From Owenia fusiformis (lineage: Eukaryota; Annelida; Polychaeta; Sabellida; Oweniidae): a DNA stretch of 64,000 nt. The position numbers and the translations under genes are program-made. Within the stretch, counting starts at the first letter, position 1. Every line of letters begins with the position of its first letter. The notes beneath the pieces are model-generated. The model ran no database searches. It was not told the DNA's origin and was given only the letters and a program-made list of their open reading frames with translations. This document shows positions 11,801 to 20,304 of the stretch, piece by piece. The stretch spans positions 31,621,151-31,685,150 of the forward strand of contig CAIIXF020000003.1 of NCBI GenBank assembly GCA_903813345.2, in the 5' to 3' direction.

Positions 11801-14800
11801 CAGGGATATGTCCATTTTACCTCATGTTCCATCTTCTGCCCGAAGATTCCTTATTGTAGTGCACTGAATTCACTTTCATTACCTTGCACATCCCAATGAT
11901 CTTCCTTGCACATAATAACATTTGTGATACCACCTTGATAGTCAAAGACTGTTATATCTATCCATTGCCTCTGAAACACTTCAAAAAACATTTTTGATCT
12001 AATTCCAATCAGTGTTCTCCAGTTTTTTCTCATGTTTGAATGGCTATAATGTATGGATATTGCAGCTGGTGATAGGAAAATTGCACTGTTATTAAATGGT
12101 CGGATCACAAAATTTGTTGGCTATGGGGATCATGCTATTTTACATAAAAATACTCAAAATCTCACTATGTATTTTAACTCAGATGTTTTAATATATAAAA
12201 GAAAACAGCATACTCCATGGTTCTTAGAATGTATATCATTTGCTGGTAACCTTCACTTTATTTTGAAGTCCAATAATGCAGGGAGTAAAAAATGGTGTCA
12301 GCCTACCATATGCAGCGCACGTTTCCGGTTTTAATGGCACAATATGGTGACTTGATAGTATTTGACAATGTTTACATTTGTAATCTTCAAAGCTCAGGAA
12401 GTAGTGAATAACAAAAATATATTGTAAACTCAAATGTTTTCTAGAAAGGTGCTTGTCTCTGGCCTTTATAATACTTTAAGTCATTTGAATAGTTTGAATA
12501 TATTCATGTACATGTACTTGTTTTGACTGCTCACCATATTACTAGGACCAAGTGCTTCTGTGATGGATATCCCAGTGTTAATGACCAGTTTAACATCATT
12601 AGGTAAGGTGACATCCCCATCCCTTCAAACATCTCTCTTTAAACCATGTGGTATTCATTTGAGACTATTGACATTAAAGGCATTCACTGATCACATTTAA
12701 TGAGACCAGTCAACGTGAATGTGTATGAAGGGATAGAGAGATGATCCTTTGAATGACACTAACCTGGCAGTCGTTGTTGGTTGTATCTGTCAATGATTGC
12801 TTAATTGGTTTCAAGTTCATATGCTTATAATCTTCTTATCCTTGGTATTGATGCTACTCGGGTTGTAATCTCCATGCTTGGATCTTACCTCTGATATTTG
12901 GTTCTGATTATTTGTTCTATCTCCTAATGCAGTTTTGTACTTTTTATGCTTGGCTGGATGAAACTTCTAATGCTTGATTTGTATTTTCTGGGATGTGTTT
13001 ATTGCATGAATGTAACTTTTGTTCTTTCATTTCTGATACTTGGCTTAAGGCATAGCAAGTTTAAGAAACAAGTCATTTACATTTGTGACACAACACAAAG
13101 GTAATCATCAGGTCAACATCATCAACATTCTTTTGGTTCTGAAGTCATTTTGGTACTCAATTCATTTAAGACGACCTTAATGTCCTCAGTGCGTTCAATA
13201 TAATAATTCACTTTATTACTTTTTGTGGGTGGTGCATTAACAAACATAATTCAGTGACTTAATTTTACCTAGTTTATTGACCAGAGTGCAACCACATGAC
13301 AAAAATATGTATTCCCGGGAAGTACATAACGTGACATGTGAAACTGTTCATTATGCCTGCATGTGGCTATGAGACTACACTACATTACACTACACTACAC
13401 TGCACACTACACTCAAGATGAACATGCTTCTAATACATGTAGGTTTATAAATGGACCATATTAAATCAGAAGATTTTATATCAAAGGGTATAATCTTTTT
13501 CCCAGGTAAAAAATGCAAAAGAAATATACAAAATACTTGCCACTGAAATAACTAAAAAATCAAAAACAATGTGGGTGTTTTTATATCCAATCAGGTAGGT
13601 ATCTATAGGTAGGCTAATTGTAGAGAGCATGCAGTTTATTACCCTGAGATGTTGCTTCTGAAAACACTTGTGTCTAGAAAAATCTAAGAGGAGTTTAGAC
13701 ATGAATCCATATTTTGATCAACAAAGCTGAATTATAATATACAATAATTTAGAATTTTCAGACAAAAATGTTGAAAATGCCATTTACCAATTTACCAAAT
13801 TTCACGTTCAAACTCATATTAGATCCTTCATGAGGCACTTAAAACACAGTTTCCAGAAATAACATGGAAGTGGTAGTTTGGGTGATGTTATACTTGGTAA
13901 ACATGGTAAAGTATGGGGTTGTCTACAGGGTGACCCAAAAACAAAACTGCCCAAAGTGTATTGTTTGGATCATCCTATATGTTTCTATCTCTCTGGCCTC
14001 TACTGCATTCTACATCTGTGGTTGCAATTTATATTATGTAAGTCTTGTTTCAAGCCATGCACCCCCATCCCTACACTCAAGCATGCCGTCATTGAATGAG
14101 GGATTATCTAGTGTGTGGGAGGGGGGCTTGTGCAAGTCTGGAAGCATTTTCTAATGTGAATATACAGGTGTATTTTAATGTGTGTGTTATTGTGTATTCT
14201 TATACAGCAGCCATACAACCCCTACCACACAATACACCCTTCTGATACATCACTGAAGGGGTGGGACTATAGTAAGTCAAACTACCATTCTCCAAGAGCA
14301 TAGTTTTGTCTTATAGTCTTAACTCTGCAGTAGGCAAATAAAAATGTTTGATTTTGATGAAAAGAGTGCTATAATACTAAACATCAATTTATTGTTAAAA
14401 ATATTCCTTGGTGATATTGAGTAAGAAATGTCATAAAACAGTTATATATTGGAACTCATAAGATATTATGCCTTCATCCTACTTGATATACATTCTATAT
14501 TATCACATTGAAAATAGTGCAGTTTATTTGCAATCTGCAGAGAAGTGAGGCATTTAGAGAAATCAATGCATTTTGGAGAATGACAAACTCTCCTCACTGG
14601 TGGTATACAGGGTGTCTCAAAAAAATGTACCCAAAAGTATATCAAGAGCACAGATAAACCAATCAATATTTTCAGACATTTTTTGCATGGTCATGTAGCC
14701 AAAACATGAAAGTTTTCTCCCCAATACACCATTTGTATTTCAGTCTTTTCTTTTTGATGCTTTAACCCTTTACCTTTTACAGCACATAATCGATGTAACC

Positions 14801-17800
14801 TCATATTTCGATGGCAGCCTGTATCCTTACTGCTACATTGTTCATCACATTTGATAATAATTCTGGTGGAATGTTTTGTAATTCTCTTTGGATGTTGCCC
14901 TTAAGTTGTTCTCAATCTTTTTGCTTGGAATGAGCATTAAAACACTCCTTCAAATAGCCACAGAGAAAGATGTTTGAGGATGACGACGGCAGAAAAAACA
15001 CAGACAATCAGGTCAATTATCGGCAAATGATTCAGGACCTACATTCCAGGGTTAGGCAGGCTTGCCTGGAGACCAAATGATATCCAAATGAAAGCACAGT
15101 GATCTCAAATTGATACACACAACAAAAGCAACACTAGAATCTCAACCAATGCAGTTTCTTGAACCTCTGACCTCTCTGTATAAGGGGGCTATAAGACATT
15201 GTGAGGGCCTCCCTATTCACCATATTTGACGGCCCATACTTTTTTCTGTGAGGCTATTTGCTAAACCCAAGCTAAGAGACCTAGAACAACTTAAGACCAG
15301 CATCCGAACAGAAATCAAAACATTCCACCGGAAATATCAAATGTGATGAACAATGTAGTAGTAAGGATGCAGACTGTCATTGAAATATGAGGTTACATTG
15401 AATATGTGGTGTAAAAGGTAACGGGTTAAAGTATCTAAAAGGCAAAACTGAATTAAAAACTGTATATAGGGGGAAAAACTTTCATCTTTTATCTACAAGA
15501 CCATGCAAAAAATGTCTGAAAATATTGATTGGTTTGTCTATGGTGTTGATATACTTTTGGGTACATTTTTTTGAGACACCCTATATATACGTTCTGTTGT
15601 ACCATGTCCAACCACACAGTACCATACCTACAACAAGGGGCTTTTCTGAATCATACAGTTCTACTTGGGTTGCACAAATATGGTAAAGTCCTTCATTGGA
15701 GCTATGAGACTATGTAATTGCACATGATTTGACAGGGCATTGATACCACCTTCCTCCTGGAGTATAGATGTTTGGGCTAAGCTTGTAAATTGTTTCTCTT
15801 ATCGTAGTACTTTGGGATTAATATTATGATCTCAGTTTCCTAAAAAAATCAAATGATCTCCAAAATTCAAAAATGCCAACATAACAACCCAAACATCAAT
15901 ATGATTGTCCCTTGTGTGGCAATTAGTAGATGTTTAAATCAAATCAAAATATGTTCTTATGTGAATTTATGTTCTTTGTGTTCTGTTTGTTTTTACAGCT
16001 AGAAGTTATTCTCAACTTACTGTTTTTCAATTGTTGCTTTCATTTGTGTGTAGTATGCTAAACAACTTGTTTGTTGACCTCCTGAGAACTCAATAGTAGT
16101 ATGTTGCTAGCTGTAAATTATTTTTTATTTTAATATGCATGCAAATATAGAGCAGTGTTCTGAATTCTTGAATTTTATTTTGATGAGTTAGAGTGGAGAT
16201 TTGAATTTTTTAAATTTTATTTTTTTGAAATACTATTATACTAGAAATAGCACAAATATTAATTTGCACTAAAAAGTCCTATTAACTACATTTAGAAGTG
16301 AATAATTGGTCTGCTGACAGAACTATTATCTTTTTAGTATTGTGTTCTTTCCAAGGTTAATTTACTGTATGTTAAAGCTGGACTGCGCTCCGAAACGCAA
16401 TCTTGGGTTGTTTCGGGGGTGAACTTTATCATTTTGAGCCTAATGAAAGATTATAGAATGATGAACAAATGGGGCAAATCTTGTGTAGAAATACTTACGA
16501 TAAATGTGTCATTTCAAAGATTATTCATTGAATTGCTTCGAGTCGGCGCCGACGATATGATTTTGGAAAAGTTTGTAAATGAAGAACGTGACGTCACTTC
16601 CGAATCATAGCATTCAAAATAAGTAGCGTTTAATTACTTCCAACATTCATTAGAAGACGGTGGTTTAGGGGTACAATTCTCGCTTAGAACGCGGGAGGCC
16701 CGGGTTCGAATCCCGCATTCGCCTTTTTATTTTTTTTAACTAAATGATTGTTCTTTGATATAACGCAGAAAAAAACAATTTTTATTTACATAAACTTTAT
16801 ATTAGAGCTTAAAAATGTAAAAACAATATATGTCAACATATTGCGTTTTGGAGCGATGTCCAGCTTTAAACTTCTGTGCAGCAAATGAACTGATTAATCT
16901 GAATATTTTATTGTAGTCATTTGCAGGGTGTCTAAAAATTCTTCTAATATTGACCATCTTATAATTTATTTGATTTGGTCTAAATGCATTTAAAATTTTA
17001 CTCATGGTATTTAAGGTGCAGTGAAGTTAAAACGATCAAGTAGTTGGACAGAAGCATTTGAAGATTATAACTACAACCAGGAACTTGGCTTTGGGGTGGA
17101 CAGTAAACAGCTTGAATTGGAACAACATGAAGCAAATATGCTGTAAGTCTCTTAGCTAAATTTAAATTTATTAAAAAATTGCAACTTATAATGACACTAA
17201 ATGTTTCCTTTGCTGACATTACTACACACTATATCAGCAGTGTACATGAATTCACATCTACTGAAAAAAACTCAATCTACTAGTGTCAACTGACTATAAA
17301 TACTCTACATACTTCATGTATTTCAGTATACTTGATCCTGCAAAGAGACATCAATATGACGCCTTTAAAAAAGCCTACGCCAACATTCTCTATCAGTGGG
17401 GTTTGATGGAACAGCGAAATGAGATATTGAAGTTTGTTTCTACACCCCCTGAACCACACAAAGGAATAGGTAAGATTCCAGGATTTGCTGAGGTGACATT
17501 GTTTGAATATAGATGGGGTAAAATGCAGACCATAAAACACTTCTAAAAATAAATGTTATGATGTTATATCACCATGCATTTGTTCTAATCGCAGAACCCA
17601 GCCAAAAAGTTTCAAAGCAATTATACGTACAGTTATTTTTATATCATCTTAAATAAGTGTGAAACTAAGCAAGTATATATATATTTAAAGCTGCTGTTTG
17701 CCTCGAAACGCAATCTAGGGTTGTTCCGAGGGTGAACTTAAGGATTTTGAGCTTAATGAAAGATTATACAATGATGAGCAAATGGGGCAAATCTTTTGTT

Positions 17801-19814
17801 AAAATACTCAAGATAAATGTGTCATTATAAAGATTGTTCTTTGAATTGCTTCGATTGTCAGCATCGATATGATATTTGGAAGGTTTCTAAATTTAGAACA
17901 TGACGTCACTACCAAATTAAGTAGTGTTTAATAACACGACTTGTACGTACTAAACTGGTAGCTCAGCAGTGGAATGCTTCCTGAGTATGCAGGCGGCTCG
18001 GGTTCGAATCCTGCGCAAACATTTTTATTTTTTAAATAAATCATTGTGCTTTGATATTACGCAGAAATAAACAATTTTTATTTACACCAACTTTATACTA
18101 GAGCTTGAAAATGTAAAAATAATATACATTCAACATATAAGTCAACATAGTCAACATATTGCGTTTTGGAGCGATGTGCAGGTTTAATATGGTATTAAAA
18201 TATTCCTAAAAATGCATTCATAGAAGTAGACTTTCTTAAATTATGATAATAAATAAAAATCATCACTCATGGATAGAATATTGTTCTTGTTTTAATTCAT
18301 TTTAAATTGTATATATTATTGGCAGTTGTCGGCAAACTGTAATAAAATGCTTTATGTTTAATTTTCCAGAGTTTGTGACTGTATGTCATCATTGTAGAAA
18401 GGAAGTGCGTGGGGCCCAATGTGGCAGTTGTAAATATGCTGGTCTGCAATGTTCTATATGCCATATAGCGGTCAAAGGTAATGAGATACATGTATAGTAC
18501 ATGTAGGAATTTCTTTAATAGAATAGACTGCTGAGACATCGTCCTTTTGCTGTCATGAGGTATTTGCACTACTTTTGGCTCTAGTTAAAAGTGGGCGAAA
18601 AAGGTCATTTATAATGATTCATTATAACACATCTTTGATGAGAATTTAAATCTAAATCCGGGTAAAGTTTAAATCATCAAGATCTCTATTTTTTAGTTAA
18701 AGTCCCCGTCTAAAGTTTGAAAATATTTTTTTATCATTCATTTACTATTTGTCATGACTTAAAAAGTTATTCTAGAGATTTTTGAAAGAAAAAAAAATTT
18801 GGGAAAAAAAGTTGTGAGCATTTCATTTCTCAAATATTCAAATTTCCCGCCATTTTTCAAAAAAAGTTGAAATTTTTTAATCATCAAATATTTCTTAATG
18901 CATTTCGAAAAAGATTATCTTTTTAACACCAATGCAAAGATTGATCAAAGGACACACCATTTCAATAATAAAATGCCATATTTAATGGGCCACTTCAATG
19001 TTTTAGCATATCAAAAATATTTTGCACCAGTAGTGATGTCACTAAGGTACCCATCATTTTTTAAAAAAAATTGAAATTTTTTTTCTGATGTCAATCTTTT
19101 CTAAATATGCTAGACTTCAATAATATACCAATGTTGTTTGTCTAACCAGGTTAAAAGGAAGAATATATTATGTTTTAGATATCATTGTACCATTGGTTTC
19201 TATGAGAACTAGAATTTTTAAATGCATTTTTCTTGGAACCATTTTCATGCACTGATAAGTTCATTTCTCGCTTATTTATGAACCAATTTTCTTAATTTTT
19301 TCGGCAAAAAACATGCGAGGATGAATGCTATGCATTGGTATGAGTTGTGGCTAATTAAAAGATATGTGTGACCTCTAAAAGTTAGTTTTAAATAAATTCA
19401 CAAATTTTGGAACAAAAAGTCCATCAAAAACCACTTTTTGAAATTTAAAAAAAAAGTTTCACATATCACACTTTAATAACATTGGGTAAGACTACAATAT
19501 AAGCCAAAGTGGTTTAAACTTTAGATGGGGACTTTAAAAATAAGCCAAAACAAAATTAGTGGACCTTATCAAGTCAATGAACATGTTCAAAGCTCAAGGT
19601 CAAAATCTAGGTCAAAACTAGTCACCAAGTATTAATCTTACACTAACTGTCTTAATATTTTTCAGGATCGTCTAACTTCTGCCTGTCCTGTGGCCATGGT
19701 GGACATACTGGGCATATACTAGACTGGTTTCAAACACATGATGTATGCCCAACAGGGTGTGGCTGCTCTTGTATTGACACATATTCTGGACACTTTAGAG
19801 ATAAATATGAATAG
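5820..19814 (+). CDS. WDR59: WDR59, GATOR2 complex subunit (C-terminal exons; disrupted by a LINE)
   Basis: WDR59 is a subunit of GATOR2, the lysosome-associated complex that relays amino-acid sufficiency to TORC1. Exons read in consistent phase are 5820-6014, 6567-6696 resuming at 10288-10311 after a LINE, 11566-11623, 12546-12602, 14208-14271, 17022-17142, 17327-17469, 18370-18477 and 19666-19814 (stop TAG 19812-19814). The first exons carry EACTKNANLAASLGRKDL and APWAMSPFGRNLIESL. Later ones carry LDPAKRHQYDAFKKAYANIL and PPEPHKGIEF. The last two encode the zinc-binding RING-like end, with CHHCRKEVRG, CSICHIAVKG, SNFCLSCGHGGHTGH and CPTGCGCSC. The N-terminal WD40 repeats lie left of the window or were not recognised. 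Exon 12546-12602 ends in phase 1 but 14208 needs phase 0, so at least one small exon between them is unplaced (a weak candidate is 13057-13102). Without splicing of the LINE the protein stops a few codons past the insertion and loses the zinc domain. Confidence 0.92.
6272..6445. mobile_element. Short MITE with TACNGTACTTCTACTTAATTTGG ends
   Basis: The left end is TACTGAACTTCTACTTAATT. The right end is the complement, CCAAATTAAGTAGAAGTACGGTA, preceded by an extra ATTAAGTAGCG repeat. It is 174 bp, non-coding, and lies in a WDR59 intron. The element at 38118-38421 shares the AATTTGGCG subterminal motif. Confidence 0.75.
6687..6697 (+). repeat. Left target-site duplication of the LINE
   Basis: AACATCACAGG at 6687-6697 recurs at 10278-10288 after the poly-A tail. 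The leading A residues of the right copy merge with the tail, so the certain duplication is CATCACAGG. The bases left and right of it join into an open WDR59 exon. Confidence 0.9.
6698..10277 (+). mobile_element. Non-LTR retrotransposon (CR1/jockey-like LINE), nearly intact
   Basis: A sense-strand LINE of about 3.58 kb lies between perfect target-site duplications inside a WDR59 coding exon. It has about 20 bp of leader, one 1117-codon ORF, a short 3' UTR with AATAAA near 10239 and a pure A tail of roughly 27 nt. The intact frame, clean tail and unmutated duplications show a recent insertion. No ORF1 is present, so it is either 5' truncated just before ORF2 or belongs to a single-ORF lineage. 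Confidence 0.95.
6717..10070 (+). CDS. LINE ORF2: AP endonuclease and reverse transcriptase
   Basis: The 1117-residue open frame would nick the target and copy LINE RNA by target-primed reverse transcription. A hydrophobic leader (residues about 4-33) ends in SNDIHQNPGP. The endonuclease spans about 40-240, with LIKGDFNARCKSWWALDNE and the final GYTDHSTL. The reverse transcriptase spans about 490-770, with PVHKKGDKSNIQNFRPITLL, GVYLDISAAFDTL, NAGVPQGSILGPLLFLIYIN and the catalytic YADDTS. Near the C-terminus is a knuckle-like CKCGYSNETSIHVMFSC (CxC, then H x4 C), as in jockey/CR1-group ORF2. There are no internal stops or frameshifts, so it may be active. The start is the first ATG after the junction. 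Confidence 0.95.
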   Translation: MVFTSGLLLLILPFTCYTPNIIQILLILSNDIHQNPGPRKNLDLTNFLFSNINSIKANDNSRFSALKDHIHINNSKIIGLCEVGNLSNEEISHNYSIDGFHAPVYLNKNRGLLVYIHEDIPFKIRHDCMNDFGDSIWVEVKINFKSILFGTYYRSPSQNQAETQDFFSRFSITCSKLLHSKIDLMLIKGDFNARCKSWWALDNENSAGKILYDYSESLGLFQLIDEPTRVTNLSRSCIDLLFTNNPDQISNTTVKPPIGYTDHSTLSTDCCFTTLKEAPYSRRVWYYSKTDITLLNRTIREANLEQLIESVNDIDNLVEQLSDNLLKIFSDLIPNSVIKFKSTDKPWFNDKIKTLINKRNKLHYKFRKTHNLTYLQKYNEQCTIVDNAIEEAKQIHDSNLRHKLNSYKHGSMSYWSIISKLLGRSKNSKIPFLFDHNGNCISRGNEKANLFLEHFIKNFHLDGEAGNISLNLRTPNQIDILSTHESEIFEILLSLNINKATGPDMISNRMLKMAAPALSPILSKLFNKMFILQAFPQKWKIGHILPVHKKGDKSNIQNFRPITLLCCISKIAERIIFKRLFDHLLSNDLFYNLQSGFLPGHSTQAQLLSIIDFITNEIESGGNVRGVYLDISAAFDTLPHSLLLKKLESYGIGPSILSLLTSYLFKRQAKVILDGQESVLSDEDYINAGVPQGSILGPLLFLIYINDLPETLSSKCYIYADDTSLYQPYSKSNLIESNTILQSDLNSIFQWSKTWKMNFKASKSKDIIFSNPRKCEYNVPDLKIGNDVLPRVDHHKHLGLILDKHLTFDQHITELTKRIDKLLNPLKSLSNKLNGKHLELIFKSFILPIFDYCDILYGCANMNKLKSIDQLYYKAACICSGVLHGTSSTKVFNCLNWPKLSDRRQMHRLFLMYRAYNNKLPSYVLSIFNQYRRNLPSITRRSRDYQIPIKTSTFSNRSCVFKSIIDWESLPPEIKESPNLNIFKSNVKKKLMTTYIINSSEISLTRSQEISLNKVRCDLIFQSHFYAHNFTNVPSPTCKCGYSNETSIHVMFSCNLRSQYLKDLEDALTLLNFNYPAFKNQQDKLSLFLYGDRSLPKEVNIEILRLTSAFIQRCASV
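10312..14207. other. WDR59 introns, mostly unique AT-rich sequence
   Basis: Apart from exons 11566-11623 and 12546-12602 I see no other supported gene. The short ORFs at 11851-12433 and 13481-13702 lack splice context. A (ACTAC)n-type simple repeat lies at 13372-13413. A stretch starting CAGGGTGACCCAAAAACAAA near 13927 looks like a mariner-type end without a partner. Confidence 0.5.
14606..15586 (+). mobile_element. Degenerate Tc1/mariner-type element
   Basis: The left end is TACAGGGTGTCTCAAAAAAA and the right end is its complement, TTTTTTTGAGACACCCTATA, flanked by TA. The inverted repeats extend inward over 80 bp (CAATCAATATTTTCAGACAT near 14658 against its complement near 15515). Between about 15200 and 15300 a broken frame resembles the PDLTPLDFFLWGYL segment of mariner transposases and the following helix. 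Many stops and frameshifts make it a fossil. Confidence 0.75.
16376..16865. mobile_element. TTAA-flanked MITE carrying a tRNA-like module (copy 1)
   Basis: The ends AGCTGGACTGCGCTCCGAAA and the complement of TTTTGGAGCGATGTCCAGCT form an inverted repeat of about 28 bp, with TTAA on both sides (16372-16375, 16866-16869). It is 490 bp and encodes no protein. The interior holds a tRNA-like Pol III module at 16653-16723 followed by T runs. A second copy at 17689-18183 aligns over its whole length. Confidence 0.88.
16653..16723 (+). other. tRNA-Gly-like sequence with altered anticodon, inside a MITE
   Basis: The A box TGGTTTAGGGG (16661-16671) and B box GGTTCGAATCC (16703-16713) are followed by TTTTTATTTTTTTT. 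The core AATTCTCGC, then GCGGGAGGCCCGGGTTCGA, closely matches animal tRNA-Gly(GCC). The anticodon stem CTCGC/GCGGG pairs, but the loop is TTAGAAC, giving AGA in place of GCC. The 5' and 3' acceptor strands (AAGACGG and ATTCGCC) do not pair, so a functional tRNA is unlikely. Pol III transcription remains possible. Confidence 0.8.
17689..18183. mobile_element. TTAA-flanked MITE carrying a tRNA-like module (copy 2)
   Basis: The ends are AGCTGCTGTTTGCC and TTTTGGAGCGATGTGCAGGT, with TTAA at 17685-17688 and 18184-18187. It aligns with copy 1 throughout (for example AATGAAAGATTATA, CAAATGGGGCAAATCTT, GATAAATGTGTCATT, CATGACGTCACT). The exception is the central tRNA-like block, which is far more different than the rest. 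Confidence 0.88.
17953..18020 (+). other. Second, different tRNA-like sequence inside a MITE
   Basis: The A box TAGCTCAGCAG (17959-17969) and B box GGTTCGAATCC (18001-18011) are followed by ATTTTTATTTTTT. The A-box side resembles tRNA-Ala-type heads known from SINEs (GGTAGCTCAG), unlike the Gly-type body in copy 1. The acceptor strands AAACTGG and GCAAAC do not pair and the anticodon arm is imperfect, so it is not a functional tRNA. Confidence 0.75.
18701..19533. mobile_element. TTAA-flanked MITE (family AGTCCCC)
   Basis: The left end AGTCCCCGTCTAAAGTTT and the complement of AAACTTTAGATGGGGACT match at 17 of 18 positions. TTAA flanks both sides (18697-18700, 19534-19537). The 833 bp interior is AT-rich with no coding capacity. 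It lies in the last WDR59 intron. Confidence 0.85.
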
Positions 19815-20203
19815 ATAGTACTGTGTATTTGTATGGAAGGATCAAAGTTACAAATTGCTCAAAATACTACATTGCTCCACATGTGATGACTTTAAAATTG
19901 TCAGTGGGATTTATCAAATTGTTTGATATTTGAGATTAAGGTTGGACTTGTGATATGACAATTGGACCTATGTGGCATGATGTCAGTATGCAGGACATTA
20001 TTTATTATTATCTGCCCACCTTAAGGATTAGCCACTCAGTGTTGGCTCTAATTAGGGAGCATATAAGTATCACCATTTCACCTGTACATTTTTCTAAACA
20101 ATATGGTGATCACTGTTACTGAAAAGTAACTTTTCACAAGAGATCCAAGTGAACTAGCAATTATTTATTAACTTTGTACTGAATGAATTAATGCAACAAT
20201 TGC

Positions 20204-20216
20204 AATAAAGAATAAA
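20204..20216 (+). other. Likely polyadenylation signal of WDR59
   Basis: AATAAAGAATAAAT, with two overlapping AATAAA-type hexamers, lies about 390 bp after the WDR59 stop codon. It is the only close downstream match on this strand. Confidence 0.6.
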
Positions 20217-20304
20217 TATTTTGTAAAAAATGGTTTGGTGTAATATGTTTGAATGACACAAATAGAAAAATTGCAATGAGCAAGTCACTATTTTTACCCA
20301 TGGT

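Noticed and set aside
13057-13102. A small WDR59 exon (ASLRNKSFTFVTQHK)
   Set aside because: It has AG and GT borders and a possible phase 1 start but ends in phase 1, so it does not repair the junction to 14208 by itself.
14800-15420. An intact mariner transposase gene
   Set aside because: The similarity is broken by several stops and frameshifts.
16653-16723. A functional tRNA-Ser(AGA) or tRNA-Gly gene
   Set aside because: The A and B boxes are good, but the acceptor strands do not pair, the variable loop is too short for tRNA-Ser, and it lies within a MITE.
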